A stretch of 64,000 nt of DNA. Origin: Clitoria ternatea. Taxonomy: Eukaryota; Streptophyta; Magnoliopsida; Fabales; Fabaceae. A model generated the notes under the pieces. The model did no database searches. It saw only the letters and a program-made list of their open reading frames with translations, and had not been told where the DNA came from. The stretch lies in NCBI GenBank assembly GCA_037962975.1, contig CM075669.1, forward strand, positions 110,810,501-110,874,500, read 5' to 3'. Numbering within the stretch: the first letter of the stretch is position 1; each line of letters opens with the position of its first letter. Both the position numbers and the translations under genes were made by a program. Shown here one piece after another: positions 24,148 to 38,301 of the stretch.

Positions 24148-27100
24148 TGAAACATGAAGAGAGCTATCAAGAGAAGAGATCTATGAACTGAAAAATTGAT
24201 TCTTATTAAATTTTCAATGATTGAAAATACCGTGTATATAAAATAGAAAGAGGCTACATGATTGTATTCCATGGACTGTAGAGTATGCTAACACTATTAT
24301 GCTCAATGTGAATAGATTGGTGGCAAAGGCTTGGTTAAAACATTCGCAAGCTAGTTTCAAGATGTTATGGGCAACAACTTGAAGGTAGCATTTGTGATTT
24401 TCTCTCAAATGAAATGACAATCAATCTCCAAATGTTTAGTCCTCTCATGGAAGATGGGATTCAAGGCAAGATGCCTAGACTTTCATTGTCACAAAATAGG
24501 ACTGCAGCTTTCTCACACTCAACTCCTAAGTAATGCAATAAGTAGTTCAACCAAGTTAGTTCAAAGGCAATATCTCCTATTGTTAGTTCAATGACAATCA
24601 AAGGCAATAAGTAGTTCAACCAAGTTAGTTCAAAGGCAATACTCTGCCTTGGTTGATGATTTTGCCACAATAGACTATTTCTTCGATCTCCAGCAAACCA
24701 ATGAGTGTCCAAGTTAAAAACAATACCTGGTTACAAATTTTCTGGTTGTCAGACATCTAGCCTAATCAGAATCACTATAGTCAATGATTTGAAGGGATGA
24801 ATTCTTGCTTGACAAGATTCCCAGGCCTGGTGCTCCCTTAAGGTATCTCATAACTCTTGTTGCAGCTTGAAAATAAGCAATGGTAGGAGTATGCATATTT
24901 TGGCTAAGTTATTGAATTGCATACATGATATCGTGTCTTGTGTGAGTGAGGTGTAAGAGTTTCCCCACTAGCCTGTGATATTTTAATGGGTCAGGATAAG
25001 CTTCTTTTGTAAAACTGGAAGATGATTTGCTGGAAGACTTGTGATAATCCATAGGAACCCAGGCGGGTTTACAAGCTAGTAACCCTGCATCATTGAGTAT
25101 ATCCAAACAATACTTATGCTGTGTGATAACAATACCATCATCTATATGAGTGACTTCAAGCCCAAGAAAATACCTCAGGTACCTAAATCCTTGATTCCAA
25201 AGGATCCATGGAGTTATGACTTAACAGAAGCAAATGTTTATAAATTGTCACCAACAAAGAATAATGTCATCTACATATATTAAGAGAGCAAGAAAGTAAT
25301 GGGAGTCTCTCTTAATGAAGAATGAATGGTCAGATTGAGTCTGTGTAAATCCAAGTTATAAGAGAAATCTAGTGAGTTTCTCATGCCAGCTTTGGATGGC
25401 TTGCTTCAATCCATATAGAGACTTGAGTAATTTGCAAACTTGGTTGGGCTTGTCAGCTGAAAGTTCTTGAGGAAGTGCCATGTACACATCTTTCTTGAGG
25501 TCTCTATGGAGGAAGACATTGTCCACATCAAGTTGATGAGTGTGCCAACCTTTTATAGAAGCAAGGGCTAAAAGTAATCGAATAATGGTGATCTTGGCAA
25601 TTGGGGAAACAGTTTCCAAGTAATATAGGCCTTCAACTTGAGTGTATCCTTTTGCAATAAGCCATGCCTTCTATCTTTCAACAGTATCATCAGACTTCCT
25701 CTTTATTTTATACACCCACTTACTACCAATGGGAACCACATGTGGTGGACAGGTCACAATTTCACAAGTATAGTGTTTGTTTAAGGCAGAGAATTCCTTG
25801 GTCATTGCTTCTTGCCATTCTTTCACTTGTGAAGCTTCAATATAGGAGGTAGGCTTTTTCTGCATGCCTAAAAAAGAAGTAAAGGCTTGGTGGATAGGTA
25901 GGAGTTGTGTGTAATTGACAAAAGCTGAAATGGGACAATTATACTTGGATAAAGAGGACAAGTTATTGCATGTATAGTCTGCAAGGTAGGTTGGTGGTAT
26001 TCTGTTTCTAACAGGCCTAGTTGTGAAAGGAAGACTTGTTTGGAGATCTGGTGTAGTGTCAGATTGTATGGATAGAGGAATAGTAAAGGGACCGGGTGAA
26101 GGTGGACTTACAGGTGTAATTAGTGAAGGAAGGTCAGAAGATGCAGAAGTATGTGTTTATGGATTAGGTGATTGAGCCATACATTCTGCAGGTGCTTGTG
26201 GCATGTACCTCTAGGCTTGATAAGGGAGCTGAGTTCTATAGGGCAGAATTTGCTCATAGAAAATTACATTTCTTGAGATATTCACAACATGAGTCTTTAG
26301 ATTGAGGGTGATAAAACCTTTAGTGCTAGCTTGAAAACCAAGGAACACCAAGGGTTCTACTCTAGGGTCAAACTTCTTCCTACCAGCTACTAATGTGGAA
26401 TTGTAGCATAATGATCCAAAGACCTTTAGATTTTACAAATCTGGTTGTGAACTAAACAGAATCTCAAATGGACATTTATTCTGCAGGACAAGAGAATGCA
26501 CTTTATTTATGAGATGAACTGCATGTAGTGTTGCATATATCCAGTACTTTTTAGGTAACCCTGCCTGAATCAATAAGGCTCTTGCAACATTGAGAATGTG
26601 TTAGTGTTTCCTTTCAACCCTTGCATTCTATTGAGGAGTTTCAGGGCAGGTTGTTTCATGGACAATTCCCTTTTCTTTATAGAAGGCAGGAATTGCAAAC
26701 TCAAGGCCATTGTCACTCCTTATAGTTTAATTTTGCTATTTTGTTGAACCTTTACTAACATGACAAAGTCTTGGATGTGTTTCCTTGCTTTAGACTTATT
26801 ATGCACCAAGACGATCCAAACAAATCTAGATCCGTCATCAACAATTATTAGGAAATATTTATGTCCATTAACAGAAATAGTTGAGAAAGGTCCCCAAATG
26901 TCCATGTGCATTAATTCAAAAATGCTATTAGCAATTGAGTTACTAGGACTAAAAGTATGCTTCCTTTGTTTTACTATTTGTCAAACATCACACAAGACAC
27001 AATCAAGCCCTGAGATATAGTTATATTGGCCATTGATTAATCCTAACCTCCTATTTTAATAGTGGCCTAGTCTGAAGTGCTAGAGACTACCCAAGGGAAT

Positions 27101-28598
27101 AGTAGGTTCAAGATTACAACTTACTGTATTACAAATATTTATTGGGAAAGACTCACTACCTTTGGTACCTATAGCATAGTATAAACCTCCTTGGACCTTA
27201 GCCGAACCAACCATCAAGCTTCTCCTCTTTTCCTGTATCATGCATGAATTGCTACTGAAGATCAGCTGGTAGTCTATATCAATGCATAATTTGGAGACAG
27301 ATATGAGGTTGAGAGAAAATTATGCTAGATACAGGACATTGTGTAGTGTCAGTTTGGGTGATAACACCACTGTGCCAACAACATTAATAATTAAAGAGGT
27401 TCTATTTGGCAGATGAACAATTAAATCATCTATCTCATCATAGTACTGGAATAAAGATAAAGAACTACATATGTGATTTGAAGCTTCTAAGTCTAAGATC
27501 CAGTCAACATTACCGTGTCCATTGTTCTGATTCACTTTACGCTTTACAACAGAAAGCTGATTAGAAACATGTATACTGCCTTCAGTATTTCCAACATTTC
27601 TTACACCAACATCCCTGTAGTCTTAGTTTGTTTGAGTAAGTTCATTAGGCTTTTGTACTAGTAATCAATGAGCATATTTCCATTACTTCCACTAGGATCA
27701 CTCTCTTTTGCATTCTCTTCATAGTCAGTATATTCATCATCTACATTGGCATAGTTCATAGAGCTATTTCCTTTCTTCTTTAGATTTAAGAGGTAATCAT
27801 ACTTCTTGTAACATACCTCTAAAGTATATCCCTCTCTTCCATAGTATAAGCAGACTTTCAACCTTTCTCTGCCATGTCCTCTTCCATAACCTTTCCTTGG
27901 TTTAGTTGAGTTAACATTAATTTTTGTTTCAGATAGGGAATCTTGCCTCAGATTACAAATCTTTAATTGTAGCTCTGACACATGGATAAGATCTCCCTGT
28001 GAAAACCTTTCATGCAAGTCATTCCACACTTCGGAAGCTAGATCTATATAGAGTAAACTTTGAGCAATGGAATTAGAAACTGAGTGAATGATCCAAGAAT
28101 GGACCAAAGTGTTGCATCATTCTCATAGATCAAACATCAGATCGAATCTCCCAGGCATACAAATTGATCCATCAACAAATTGAATTTATTTTTCAAAATC
28201 GAGGTTCTGTACATCAAATGAGACCAAGAATGATAATTGTTTCCCATGAGGAGCAGAGTAACTAGGGTAATCTACGGGTTCTCACCGGGATAAATATAAA
28301 AGGGAGAAGCTAGATTTTAAGATGGGTCGTTGTTCACCAAAGTTCCAGCTTTGGCGCTCGTGTTTGAACCATTGCCATGTACCATTGAAGAGGAATGAGA
28401 TAAAGCTCTGCACCCTCATAACTTTGATACCATATTGAAACATGAAGAGAACATAGTGAAGAGAAGAGAGCTATGAAGAGAAGAGAGATATGAATTGAAA
28501 AACTGATTCTTATTAAATTTTTAATGATTGAAAATACACAGTAAATAAAACAGAAAGAGGCTACATGATTTCATTCCATGGACTGTAGAGTATGCTAC
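24148..28598 (-). mobile_element. Ty1/copia retrotransposon A, decayed
   Basis: Short LTRs start TGAAACATGAAGAG in plus orientation: 24148-24293 (3' LTR) and 28436 to about 28598 (5' LTR). They are homologous but clearly diverged. Immediately inside the right LTR, the minus strand reads TGGTATCAAAG (about 28425-28435), a PBS for initiator Met tRNA. Gag, protease, integrase, RT and RNase H remnants follow on the minus strand in normal order. The total is about 4.45 kb. I did not find a clean TSD. It is old and inactive. Confidence 0.88.
24440..28110 (-). pseudogene. Copia A gag-pol remnant
   Basis: On the minus strand: gag (about 28110-27658, including a decayed knuckle CLYYGREGYTLEVC), protease (27535-27320, WILDLEASNHIC in place of the usual D-S-G-A), integrase core (HMDIWGPFSTISVNGHKYF, about 26911-26720), RT (25961-25671 and 25619-25356, with LDVDNVFLHRDL and LKSLYGLKQA), RT end (25106-24909, with YHRLVGKLLHLTHTRHDI) and RNase H end (24712-24461, CDNESLGIL). 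Many stops and frameshifts separate these blocks. A 69-bp-period duplication (24536-24640) repeats part of the RNase H codons. Confidence 0.88.
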
Positions 28599-29426
28599 TA
28601 AAACTCATAGCAAGAAACTGACTAAGGCACATGTATATATCACATGCCAATAACAACATTTCTATTAAATAATTATTCTGTGTGAAGCCCAAATAAGATA
28701 AATAAAAAAACAATGGAAAATATGTATATAGTATCCTAAAAAAATGTATATAAATGTCAAAAGTCCCTTCTAGGCAGCTCGTATAGTAGCTGCGGGTTAT
28801 ATGTCAACAACAAAGCCTATTACAGTGAAGGGATCATAGCTTGTTCTCTCAACTTTTCCTTATGGCTATTGTTATAGAATCAAATTTAGAATTCCCATTT
28901 AATTCTTGTCAAAATAATAAGATTGATTTATTTTGAGCTAATTATTTGTATTAACCTCGTTGTTGCATTCTTAATAGTGGAAATCATTATGGCCCACCAT
29001 ATTACAAATGGACACATGACATTTAATGGAAAATTTGAATTGGTTCCAATTTGAAATCAAGTTTTGGGTCCCTCTACAAACCCAAAATTTCTAAGTTTTA
29101 CTGTGAGTTCAATTTAATTTATGTTCAAATTTGGATGATTGCTAAGATAATCATCATCATAGTAATTATAAATGTTGTCATACACTTTCCAAACATAATA
29201 GGAAGGCTTTGTACAAGTGACATTTCTATGATGTGGTTTCAATTTGGAATCAAAACCAATAAAGCCCTTTTCTCTCATTATTTTTTTAGTCCAATGTCAC
29301 TATTTCTATGTCATTGTGTATTAAGTATTATAGATTCGAGTATTTGGTCTAATCCTCATATGCCTGCCAACTACCAGGTTTTTTTAGGCATTATTAGATT
29401 ACAAGCCTAATCTCAATATTCAATAT
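28599..29426. other. Spacer between copia A and copia B
   Basis: AT-rich sequence with no recognisable element boundary. The open frame at 29051-29410 is not supported by homology. Confidence 0.45.
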
Positions 29427-29639
29427 TGTGGGTGAGAGAAAAAAAATATAGTTAAAGAACTTTGATTGTATATTGATTGATTAGATTTGAAGTATACAAG
29501 TTTTTTATATGTAATAAGTAGGAAAGTAGTTATCTAGCTAATTAATTGTCTTAATTAGTAAGTAACTAACTTTTTATTCTAACTAATTATTTGATTAGTT
29601 ATGTATCGTATCACCTGCCCCCTTCGAAGGTTGTAATGG

Positions 29640-32309
29640 TGGAAACAAATTTATCATGTTAGGCTTGGATAAAAAACAAAAAAAATATTTTAGGTGAGAA
29701 GCCTTGGTAAATAAGTCATCAATCTAATCCTTGGTGAAGATAGGGAGAAGTTTGAGGATGCCTTATTAGAGCTTTTACCTGACTATATGGCAGTCTATGT
29801 CAAGATAAAAATATGATTGTTGGTAATGTAAATAGCACTTTGGCTGTCACAAAATAAAACAAGAAGTTTGGTACAAATGAAATGCAAATCTCTAAGAATG
29901 TATGACAACCATTGAAGCTTACAAGCAATAAAAGCTGACTATTCTTATGGCAACATGATAATGTTTCAGCTAAGGACTACTTAAGAATTGACTAAGTTGG
30001 TTAACAACAAAATAGATATCAGGTCTAGTTGTAGTGAGATACAAGAGTCTACCAATCAACCTTCTATAACTTATAATGTCTTTATATAATGTGCCAGAAT
30101 TAGAGATAAGGTTGATAGCAGGATCCATAGGAGTGGAAGTTGGTTTAGAGTCAAACGAACTAGTGTCATTATAAAGCTTTAAACAATATTTTCTTAGGAA
30201 CAAAGAAATGCCACTCTTGGACCTAGCTATCTCTAGTCCCAAGAAATATTCCAAAGACCCCAGGCCCTTGATTCCAAAAGACTTCTGTAAGTTCCTTTTG
30301 ACCAAATCTAACTCAGTCAAATCATTCCTAACCAACATGATATCATCCACATATAAAGTGAGAGAAGTGAAAGAGGATCCTTGAAATTTAAAAAACAAGG
30401 AAGGATCACTAGAAGCAGGATGATATCCATGGGTAGCTAAAGTACTAGTTAGGGTTTTATATCGCTTTCTGCTAGCTTGTTTTAAGCCATATAATGACTT
30501 GACTAAGTTACAAACGTGACTAGATTTAATGGTAGTGATTCATGCAAGAACTTGCATAAAAACATTCTTTTATAGTTATCGATGTAAAAATGTGTTATCT
30601 ACATCTAATTGATATAGATGCCAACCATGAATAGCAACTAATGTTAAAAGCATCCTAACACTAGTCATCTTCATAACCGAAGAAAAAGTTCCAAAGTAAT
30701 TTATCCCTTCAATTTAGTTGTAACCTCTTGCAACGAATCTCACCTTAAATTTGGTAATACTTCCATCAATATTTCTTTTAATTTTATAAACCCATTTACT
30801 CCTAATGGACTTCACTCTAGGAGGCAGATCAACAACATTCCTTGTGCCATTCCTATTTAAAGCATCAATTTCAACATTCATGGCCTTAAGATAGTTTGGA
30901 TTAGTAGAAGCTTCACATAGGTTTATGATTCAGAATCAAAACTGATGGTAAAAGCATATTGTTTTTGTAAAGGATGGAGTTTGGTTTATGAGAAGAGGGT
31001 TGAAATAGGATGATGTATGGAATAAGCATGTATAGTAGGGCAATCATAGTCAATTAGATGAGATGAAAGTTGTTTGTTTTGTTGGATCTCCTGAAAACAT
31101 GTTTAGGTTCAGAAATAGATTTAGAAAAAGAAAACTGAGTGTGGTGGATGATGGTGGATCAATGATAGTGGAAGACTGAGGTGTGATAGATGGCTATGAG
31201 GGAATGAAAGGTGAAAACAGATCCATTGGATCATTACAGATGTGAATAAGTGATTGAAGCCTCTGTCTGGAAGTGAATGTCATAGTGCTTTCATGGAATT
31301 CAACATCTCTAGAGACAAATATTTCACTATTATAGAGATCCATGATTTTATAGACCTTGATCCTTTCTTTGTAACCAAGAAAGGCTCCCTTTCTTTCTTT
31401 GGGATAAAATTTTCCCCTTTGCGCCTTAAGAGTAGAAGCATAACACGAATAACCAAAGACCTCTAAGGCATCCAAGTCTGGTTCTGTCCATCCAATGTAG
31501 CATATGAAGATTCATTATTTAACACCAGAGTTGATATCTTGTCCATCAAATAGCTAACATGTTGGATGACATAGGTCTAAACAAATTTAGGAACATGTGA
31601 GTGAAATAGAATGGCTCTAGCAACATTGAGCAAATGTTGATGTCTCTTTTCCACCCTACCATTTTGTTGTGGGGTTTAAGCATAATTTTCTTGGTGCACT
31701 ATATCTTTAGAGGAATAAAACTTAGTCATGGAAAACTCTCCTCCATTATCACTCTTAATCTATTTGACTTTTTTCCAAATTGGGTTTCAACCATATTAAT
31801 GAATCCTTGGATGATGAAGGTGGCTTCAAATTTGACCTTCATCATAACAATCTAAGCGAACCTTCTATTATCATCCAAGATAGTAAGAAAGTACATATGC
31901 TTATGGATTCCCTGAATATTATAAGGCCCTTAAATATCTACATGCACCAAATAAAAAATAGTTGTAGCTCTACTAGAACTAAAGGAAACATGACATGAAT
32001 CACAAATCAATCTTTTATTAATGGCAATGGAAGGATAATCCTTCATCATATATTGTACATAAGATAAGGAAAGGTGTCCTAGCCTATATTGCCATAAAGC
32101 ACTTTCTGGAATCATATACACAAAAAATATTGGCAACATTATGCAACCTAATATTCAAATAAATTGAAGTAGGATGTACCTCTATTTGATAGAAGCTAAT
32201 TTTAGCACTAGTCAAACCAATAATCTTCTTGTCACTCTCATCCTATATGCCATAAGTATCAAGATGAAACACTAGTCGACAGTTATGATTCATGACCAAC
32301 TTGGGACAT
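29640..32309 (-). pseudogene. Copia B integrase, RT and RNase H remnant (3' part)
   Basis: Order on the minus strand: GAG-pre-integrase (about 32300-31930, LWQYRLGHLSLSYVQYM ... CDSCH), integrase (about 31920-31500, with a TPQQNGRVER block), the post-integrase block (31475-31194, KAQRGKFYPKERKGAFLGYK), RT (about 30930-30400, then 30398-29970 with LTLYVDDIMLV and YRRLIGRLLYLTTTRPDI) and a short RNase H relic (about 29960-29640). It is interrupted by many stops. Confidence 0.87.
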
Positions 32310-32859
32310 ATATTTATTGGTGTATGTACTACGAGTTATTAATGTATCATTTTGAACTTATCAATTAAATAAGTTCTTTCAGTTTTAAAATTGTTTTAAA
32401 TCTATTTGTCCTTGGAATAGTAGGTCATATGAGAACTATTCCTAAAATATTCCTAATCAAGTATTTACATGAGGACATGTAAATACATTAAGACTAGTAT
32501 GTGAATGTGCTAATGACCTGATCTCATAGATCATGGATATAGAAGATATCAAGTCGTCATACAGGTGCATATAAAGAATAATGTTGTATTGGACAGACCC
32601 ACCATGAGAATGTTGCATGGATTGTAACATGAGTGTCATAAACAATTCTCAATGTGATAATGATATATGTAGTCCTTCACCTAAAGTCACTACAATTCCT
32701 ACATGAGGAGGTTATTTTTTTAATACAATCAAACGTTATCTGTAATAAGATGACCATAAAGGTTGTAGTTATGCAATGAACAAATTATGTAGAGGGGTGT
32801 AAGTGATGTATATAAGATTTGTCTCTCTTATGTGACAAGAGTGATATCTATGGGCCGCT

Positions 32860-34428
32860 TGTTAGCCCCGGGATAGTGTTAGAAAACTTGTTAACTCTAT
32901 GTATTTACTATCAGGTCTATTAATTGGCAAGCGCACCAATCATTTGTAGTTTTCAAATTTAGATATCGTTCCATTGGGATTGAAAGTCCAATAATAACAG
33001 TAATTTTCTAGTCACTATGGTAAATTTAAAGAAACTTATACACAAAAGAATGATTTATATACAATTTATACAATATTCACAAGATTGCATAGTTGAGTTG
33101 TTCATGTGATAAAAAGAATAAAAAATCTATCTAAAAAGTTGAGTTGCAATTTAGAATAGGTAAGATACTTGAGATAAAACACAGATAGACAAATTATGTT
33201 AGAAATTGGATCCCTAATCTAGAATAACAATGAGTAACTAAAGACATGCATATTTAATCATCAAGTTTCATGTCATTGTAGCTTAAATTCATTATAACCG
33301 ATCCCTCGTGATATAAATTCTAAGTATTCACCATAAAGTCCAATCCCTCGTGAGCTTTCTCAGTAAAAAATTGCATTAAGTCCTGGCCTTATGGTAATAA
33401 TGGTTAACAACCCCTATAGAATTGAGATACCAAGGGTATTCCAACTTTTCCTTTCATTAAAATAAGTTTCAATACGGCATGAATAATCATTCTCCCGTTT
33501 GACATTCACACTAATAAAATAAGTTTCAATACGCATGAAAATCATTCTCCCGTTTGACGTTCATACTAATAAAAGATTGAATTACTAACATGTAATTGAA
33601 TCATAAACATGAAGAGGTCAAATTCACAACATCATACTCAATAGATTAGTTCACCAATTCCAACATAAACAAATTAGTTACACATGGTGAAAGTAAAAAC
33701 AACACTTACAGAGATTGACATTACGAAGGCGATGGAAACTTCACGATACAATGATCACAATACTACACAACACTCTCAAGTATGTAGAAAACTATTCTAG
33801 AACTACAAACTCATAAAAGAAACACTAATTCTCGAGTGTATAAGAGAATAGAAGAGTGGGATGCTGAAAAATGGGATGGGGATGCCTAGAAGTGTTGGAA
33901 ATGACCCTATTTATAGGGCTGAGGAAGGGTCCTGACGCTACGCGCCAGCCTGACGCTACGCGTCAGGTCCCTGAGTCAGCCTCCATTAAACGCAGCTGGA
34001 AGTGGCCACTATGGAATTATTTTATTCAATCATGCAGTGCCATATGGACCTGTCTCCCAATTCGGTGTGTCCATTTATGCAAAGTGGAGTGGCCAATTAT
34101 GGGTCACTAGCTGAGTGCTTGGCCAACCTGGCTGTGGAGTCCATGCAGCTCTGATGCTACGCGTCACAGCCACGTGTAGCGTCAGTATCAAAAGTCCCCA
34201 CGCTACGCATGGGGTTGACGCTACGCTTCATCTTTCCAGATCTTCAATTTTCTCTTTAAATTCTTTACTTTGTCACTACAAAACTAGAGAAAATTGATCA
34301 AGGGCAGATTTTTTCCAAAAAATTCTATTTATTGAATTTAAAACCTAATTTTCTAATAAATTAAACTAATTTTTATTATTTTTATGAAATTTTTATTAAA
34401 GATTTTATTGTAAATTTGAGGACTAACA
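32860..34428 (-). repeat. 3' LTR of the Athila-like element
   Basis: Near-identical partner of 40586-42073, with about 80 bp near 33240-33330 that the other copy lacks. The minus-strand TATA box TATAAATA (plus 33908-33915) is followed upstream by paired ACGCTACGCG words (33935/33953 and 34200/34218). The purine tract for plus-strand priming lies just inside (plus 34429-34441, reverse of GTTGGGGGTATTT). Confidence 0.92.
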
Positions 34429-35713
34429 AATACCCCCAACTTGAGACATTGCTCGTCCTCGAGCAAGAGAGAAAAATAAAAATTTGAAATTTGAAATCAA
34501 ATTCTTAAGTTAGTCCGAGAATTTACCACAAAAAGTAATTTCACAATTTACCATTTTGAAATAATCAATTTATAGAAATCTCATGTAACAAAGGTTTATT
34601 GATAAAATTCTTTACAATATTTTATTAACAAATCAAGCATAAATTCAGGCTTACCTCACAAGTGTTTATCTCTGTGCAAAGGCAACCTGTTTCTCTCATT
34701 CAATCATAAAATCAAACAAATTTAATTTTGATTTTTGTCTAATCAATGGTTGATCATACAGAGATATTTCAAAAATCACAAGGTCTTTTCAAGGGTTGTA
34801 ATGAGGCTTGGCTACAAGAAATTATGGTTTTTCTTTGGAATTCAAAAGCCTGAAATCATAAAAGAGCATTTTATAATTTTTAGGCTTTCTCTTGGCCCAA
34901 ATTCTCATTTTCCTTATTGATGAAAAATAAATACCCCCAACTTGATTCTTTTCACTATTTTTGACTTTTCTTTTTCATATTTTTATTTTATTTTATTTTA
35001 TTTTTCTTTGAAAAGAATCAAGTTGCTTATTTTCACTCCCCTATTTTTGTAAGAACACTCAAAATATTTTTATTTTGCTTAATTTCTCTTTTAATCAATC
35101 AAGTATAGGGAATAGTTAAAACTAATATAGGTTAAGAACCAAAGAATTTATTTTTCAGGCTCAAAATTGGCTTTCAAAGGATAAAATAATTTTACCAAGG
35201 TAAGCTGTTTGGCCCAAGGTTTCTTTTCACCAATAAATGTACCTTGATCATTTTCCTGAATTCTCTGTACAACAACACAAATCAAAGATTAAAGCAAAAT
35301 CAATTTGAATGAAGTTATGTCGAATAAACCCTCAAGTATTTAAAAGATCTCTCGGCTCACCGAGTTATTGAAATTAGCTTGATAGTTAATAAACTTATTG
35401 TAATTGATTTTATCAAAATTCCTAAGTTACAAAAGAATCAATAATTGATTTTACAAAATTAGTTTTATTGTGTAAAAACTTTAAGTGTATAAATTTCCTT
35501 ATTTTCAAAAATTTGATTTATTTATTAAAAAGTTAAGATTTATTATTATTTTTTTATTTTTTATTTTCCAAATTTTTAAAGAAAATACGCAAAAACACAC
35601 CACATAAAAATAAAACACATCACACTATAATCCACAAATTAATAATACCAATGTAAATATCAAACTAAAAGTAAACTAAAATGTATGTAAAAAGGTGCAG
35701 AAAAATAACACCA

Positions 35714-36974
35714 TTAATCCTCCATGTGATCCTCATCATCTCCCTCCTCATCTGCATCACCCTCTGACTCAGCATGTACTCCAGACGGTCCACTAGTCTC
35801 AGTGTATGTAGGTAAATCACCAGGCCAAACTATGTGAGCTGCAAACTCAGCTAGTGTGACATAAGGTGCTCCCTCTCCCTGAAGTCTGTATTGATAAAAT
35901 GCATCATGAAGATGTATGTAAGCTCTATGTGTGGCAGCCATCATCTGCATCATATGCTGATGCTCAAGTGTCATCCTGGCAAATCCCTCTATGATAGCAT
36001 CAGCAGGTGGTGGCTAAACTGGTGGTCTCCTGCTCCTCTGTCTGGCCTGAGCCTCCTGCTCCAGTGGTGGAAGCTCACACTGCTGGACAAAATAATCTCT
36101 GTTCACTAGAACTTTGGGGACTCTCCCCGAAGAACTAGTAAACTCTGGTGATGGTATAGCAACCCTTTGCCTCCTCAGTAAGGCAGATATGATAAGAGGG
36201 AATGGAATAGGTCGGTTCACCTTATACCCAAGGGCATAAAGGTGAATCTGCTCAGATATTAGCTCAGCAATGTCAATGGTATGGACCTGAAGAATAGAGA
36301 AAAGAAGGTAGCAGCGATCAACTAGGATAGAAGAGAGGTGAGTAACAGGAGTGATGTTATGCAGCATGAGATGAGACCATGCCTGAGCTATAAGGGTCAG
36401 CTAGGTCTTGAGGAGGTTAGATGGAGTTCTCCTAACCTTACTCAGGTTGAAAAAGATTCCATCCTTGCTCAAGAAGTAAGCAACCTGATCTAGGAAGTAT
36501 CCTAGATCACCATCCTCAGTCGTGATCTTGTTTCTGTTCTCTTTCCAGAAATAAGTATCGCTCTCGGGAGTAGGCTCCCAAGGGTTACCGACCCCTCACC
36601 CAACTTGTCCTCTGATGGCCGATATTCAGAGAGTCCTGGCGAGTCTTGTAGGCGTTCACATAAAACTCCATTACCAAGATAGGATCCCCTTCAGTAGGTA
36701 GGGAAAACAGGGATCCCCATCTCCTCCTTTGGATCTCATTCTGCAGCTCAGGATAGTCTCCAGCACTTAGATCCAAAACTCTTTCCCAAATAAGTCTCTG
36801 ACCCTTTATTTGGTGAAACAAGGCCCATTTCGCATCAGTGCGAAATCTGGTGGGATCTCTAGGTCCTAACACCTCCTCACCCTGAAGATCTGGATCCTTA
36901 GAGGTGGTGTCAGTGTCCGTGGTCCTCCTCTGTCTTTTAGGACCAGTAGTCAGGATGGATTTCTTTGGTGCCAT
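35714..36974 (-). pseudogene. Second ORF of the Athila-like element (plant transposon-protein type)
   Basis: A roughly 420-residue protein starts MAPKKSILTTGPKRQRRTT at 36974, directly after an acceptor-like TTTTTACAG. Blocks include FRTDAKWALFHQIKGQRLIW, VMEFYVNAYKTR and HLYALGYKVNRPIPFPLII, and it ends in the acidic tail DADEEGDDEDHMED. It resembles the putative plant transposon protein domain carried by Athila/Calypso-type elements near the env position. The function is not known. One frameshift (near 36590) and two TAG stops (near 36400 and 36014, both plausible CAG to TAG) break it. Confidence 0.72.
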
Positions 36975-38056
36975 CTGTAAAAAGAAAAATTTTAAAATTA
37001 AACACACATTATACTATTTTAATAAATCAAACATTAAAATGTTAACAATTAAATTTTTTTTTTGGTTTTTATATTTTATGCAAAACATACAGAATAACAA
37101 AATATTTACACAAAATTTTAAACATACATGTTTTTCGATTTTCTAAATTTTTTTTTAAAAAAATTTACACAAAATGCAAAATTCACACAAAATCCATAAC
37201 AAGATAAAACAACATATTTTTTTTTGAATTTTTGTAATTTATAAGAAAAATTAACATGCATATTTTTGGATTTTTTTTAAAATTTATCACAAAAAATCAA
37301 CATGCATAAATTTCACAAAACATGTAAAATCCTACATCATGCATATTTACAAAATTATGCAAATGTATTTTTATTTTTATGCAAGAAAGTATAACAAACA
37401 TACAATTTAAGAAAATTTATTAATTTAAAAGAAAAATAAATGAACAACAAACAGAGGCATAGTAGATAGAATTATTAAAAATAGAAAACAATTATACAAA
37501 TAACACAAAAATTCAATTAAAATCAGAAACAGAGTCTGACGCTACGCGTGGGTGGGATGCTATGCGTCAGCTCTGTTCTTCCCATGCTACGCGTTAGTGG
37601 GACACTACGCGTAGGCTTGCAGAACAGAAACTGCAAAACAGGGGTTGCGTAGCAGCAACCCCTCCAAAACCACATTCAATCCATTCAAATTCCTATTTCT
37701 AACAGCAATCAATCCCAATGGTTATCTAATCCTAACCCGAACCACATGCAATTTCTAAGAATCGAAATTAAAATCAAACTAAAGAGAAAGGATTTAAAAA
37801 ACTTACTTGGGATCCTTTGAGCAAAATAGGAATGAGAAGGTTTGGAAGTTTTGAGAGAAAAAGAGGGTTTTGAGAAATCAGGGTTTCTGAAATTGCAGAG
37901 GGAGGCAAGATAGGTTTTTAAAGATTATGGACTTGGGCCTCCCTCTGGTTCAATTTAAAAACTGAACGAAGGCCCTGACGCTACGCGTGTAGGGGACGCC
38001 ACGCGTCAGGTTGAAAATTCAAAGTCCACGCTACGCGTCACTGTGGCGCTACGCGT
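36975..38056 (-). promoter_or_regulatory. Probable internal promoter and leader intron for the second ORF
   Basis: Going down the minus strand: two pairs of ACGCTACGCG words (38055-37978), a TATA-like CTTTAAAAA (plus 37915-37924), a CT-rich leader with CCCTCTTTTTCTCTC, a donor CAA/GTAAGT (GT at 37806-37805), an 832-base intron, and the acceptor TTTTTACAG (AG at 36976-36975) one base before the ORF ATG. Two more word pairs (37539/37557, 37584/37602) lie inside the intron. The layout copies the LTR promoter. It is inferred, with no transcript evidence. Confidence 0.5.
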
Positions 38057-38301
38057 GGGCTTCTGTTTTTTTTTCATTTTTCAAAATTTTAATTATCAAA
38101 ACCCATTTTCTTTTAAGTTTAAACCTCTTTTCTTTTCAAAATTAAATTTTTATCTATAAATTTTAAAAACTCATTAAAAATATTTTTTATTATTTTTTAT
38201 ATATATATATTTTCAAAAAAAAATAAGTTAAAAGGAAAAAATAATGGGTTGCCTCCCATTGAGCGCTAGGTTTAATATCTCCAGCCAGACATTACCTCTG
38301 A

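Noticed and set aside
34115..34297. Open frames over the ACGCTACGCG words in both Athila LTRs
   Set aside because: They are conserved only because the LTRs are copies. Codons follow the palindromic words and show no protein family.
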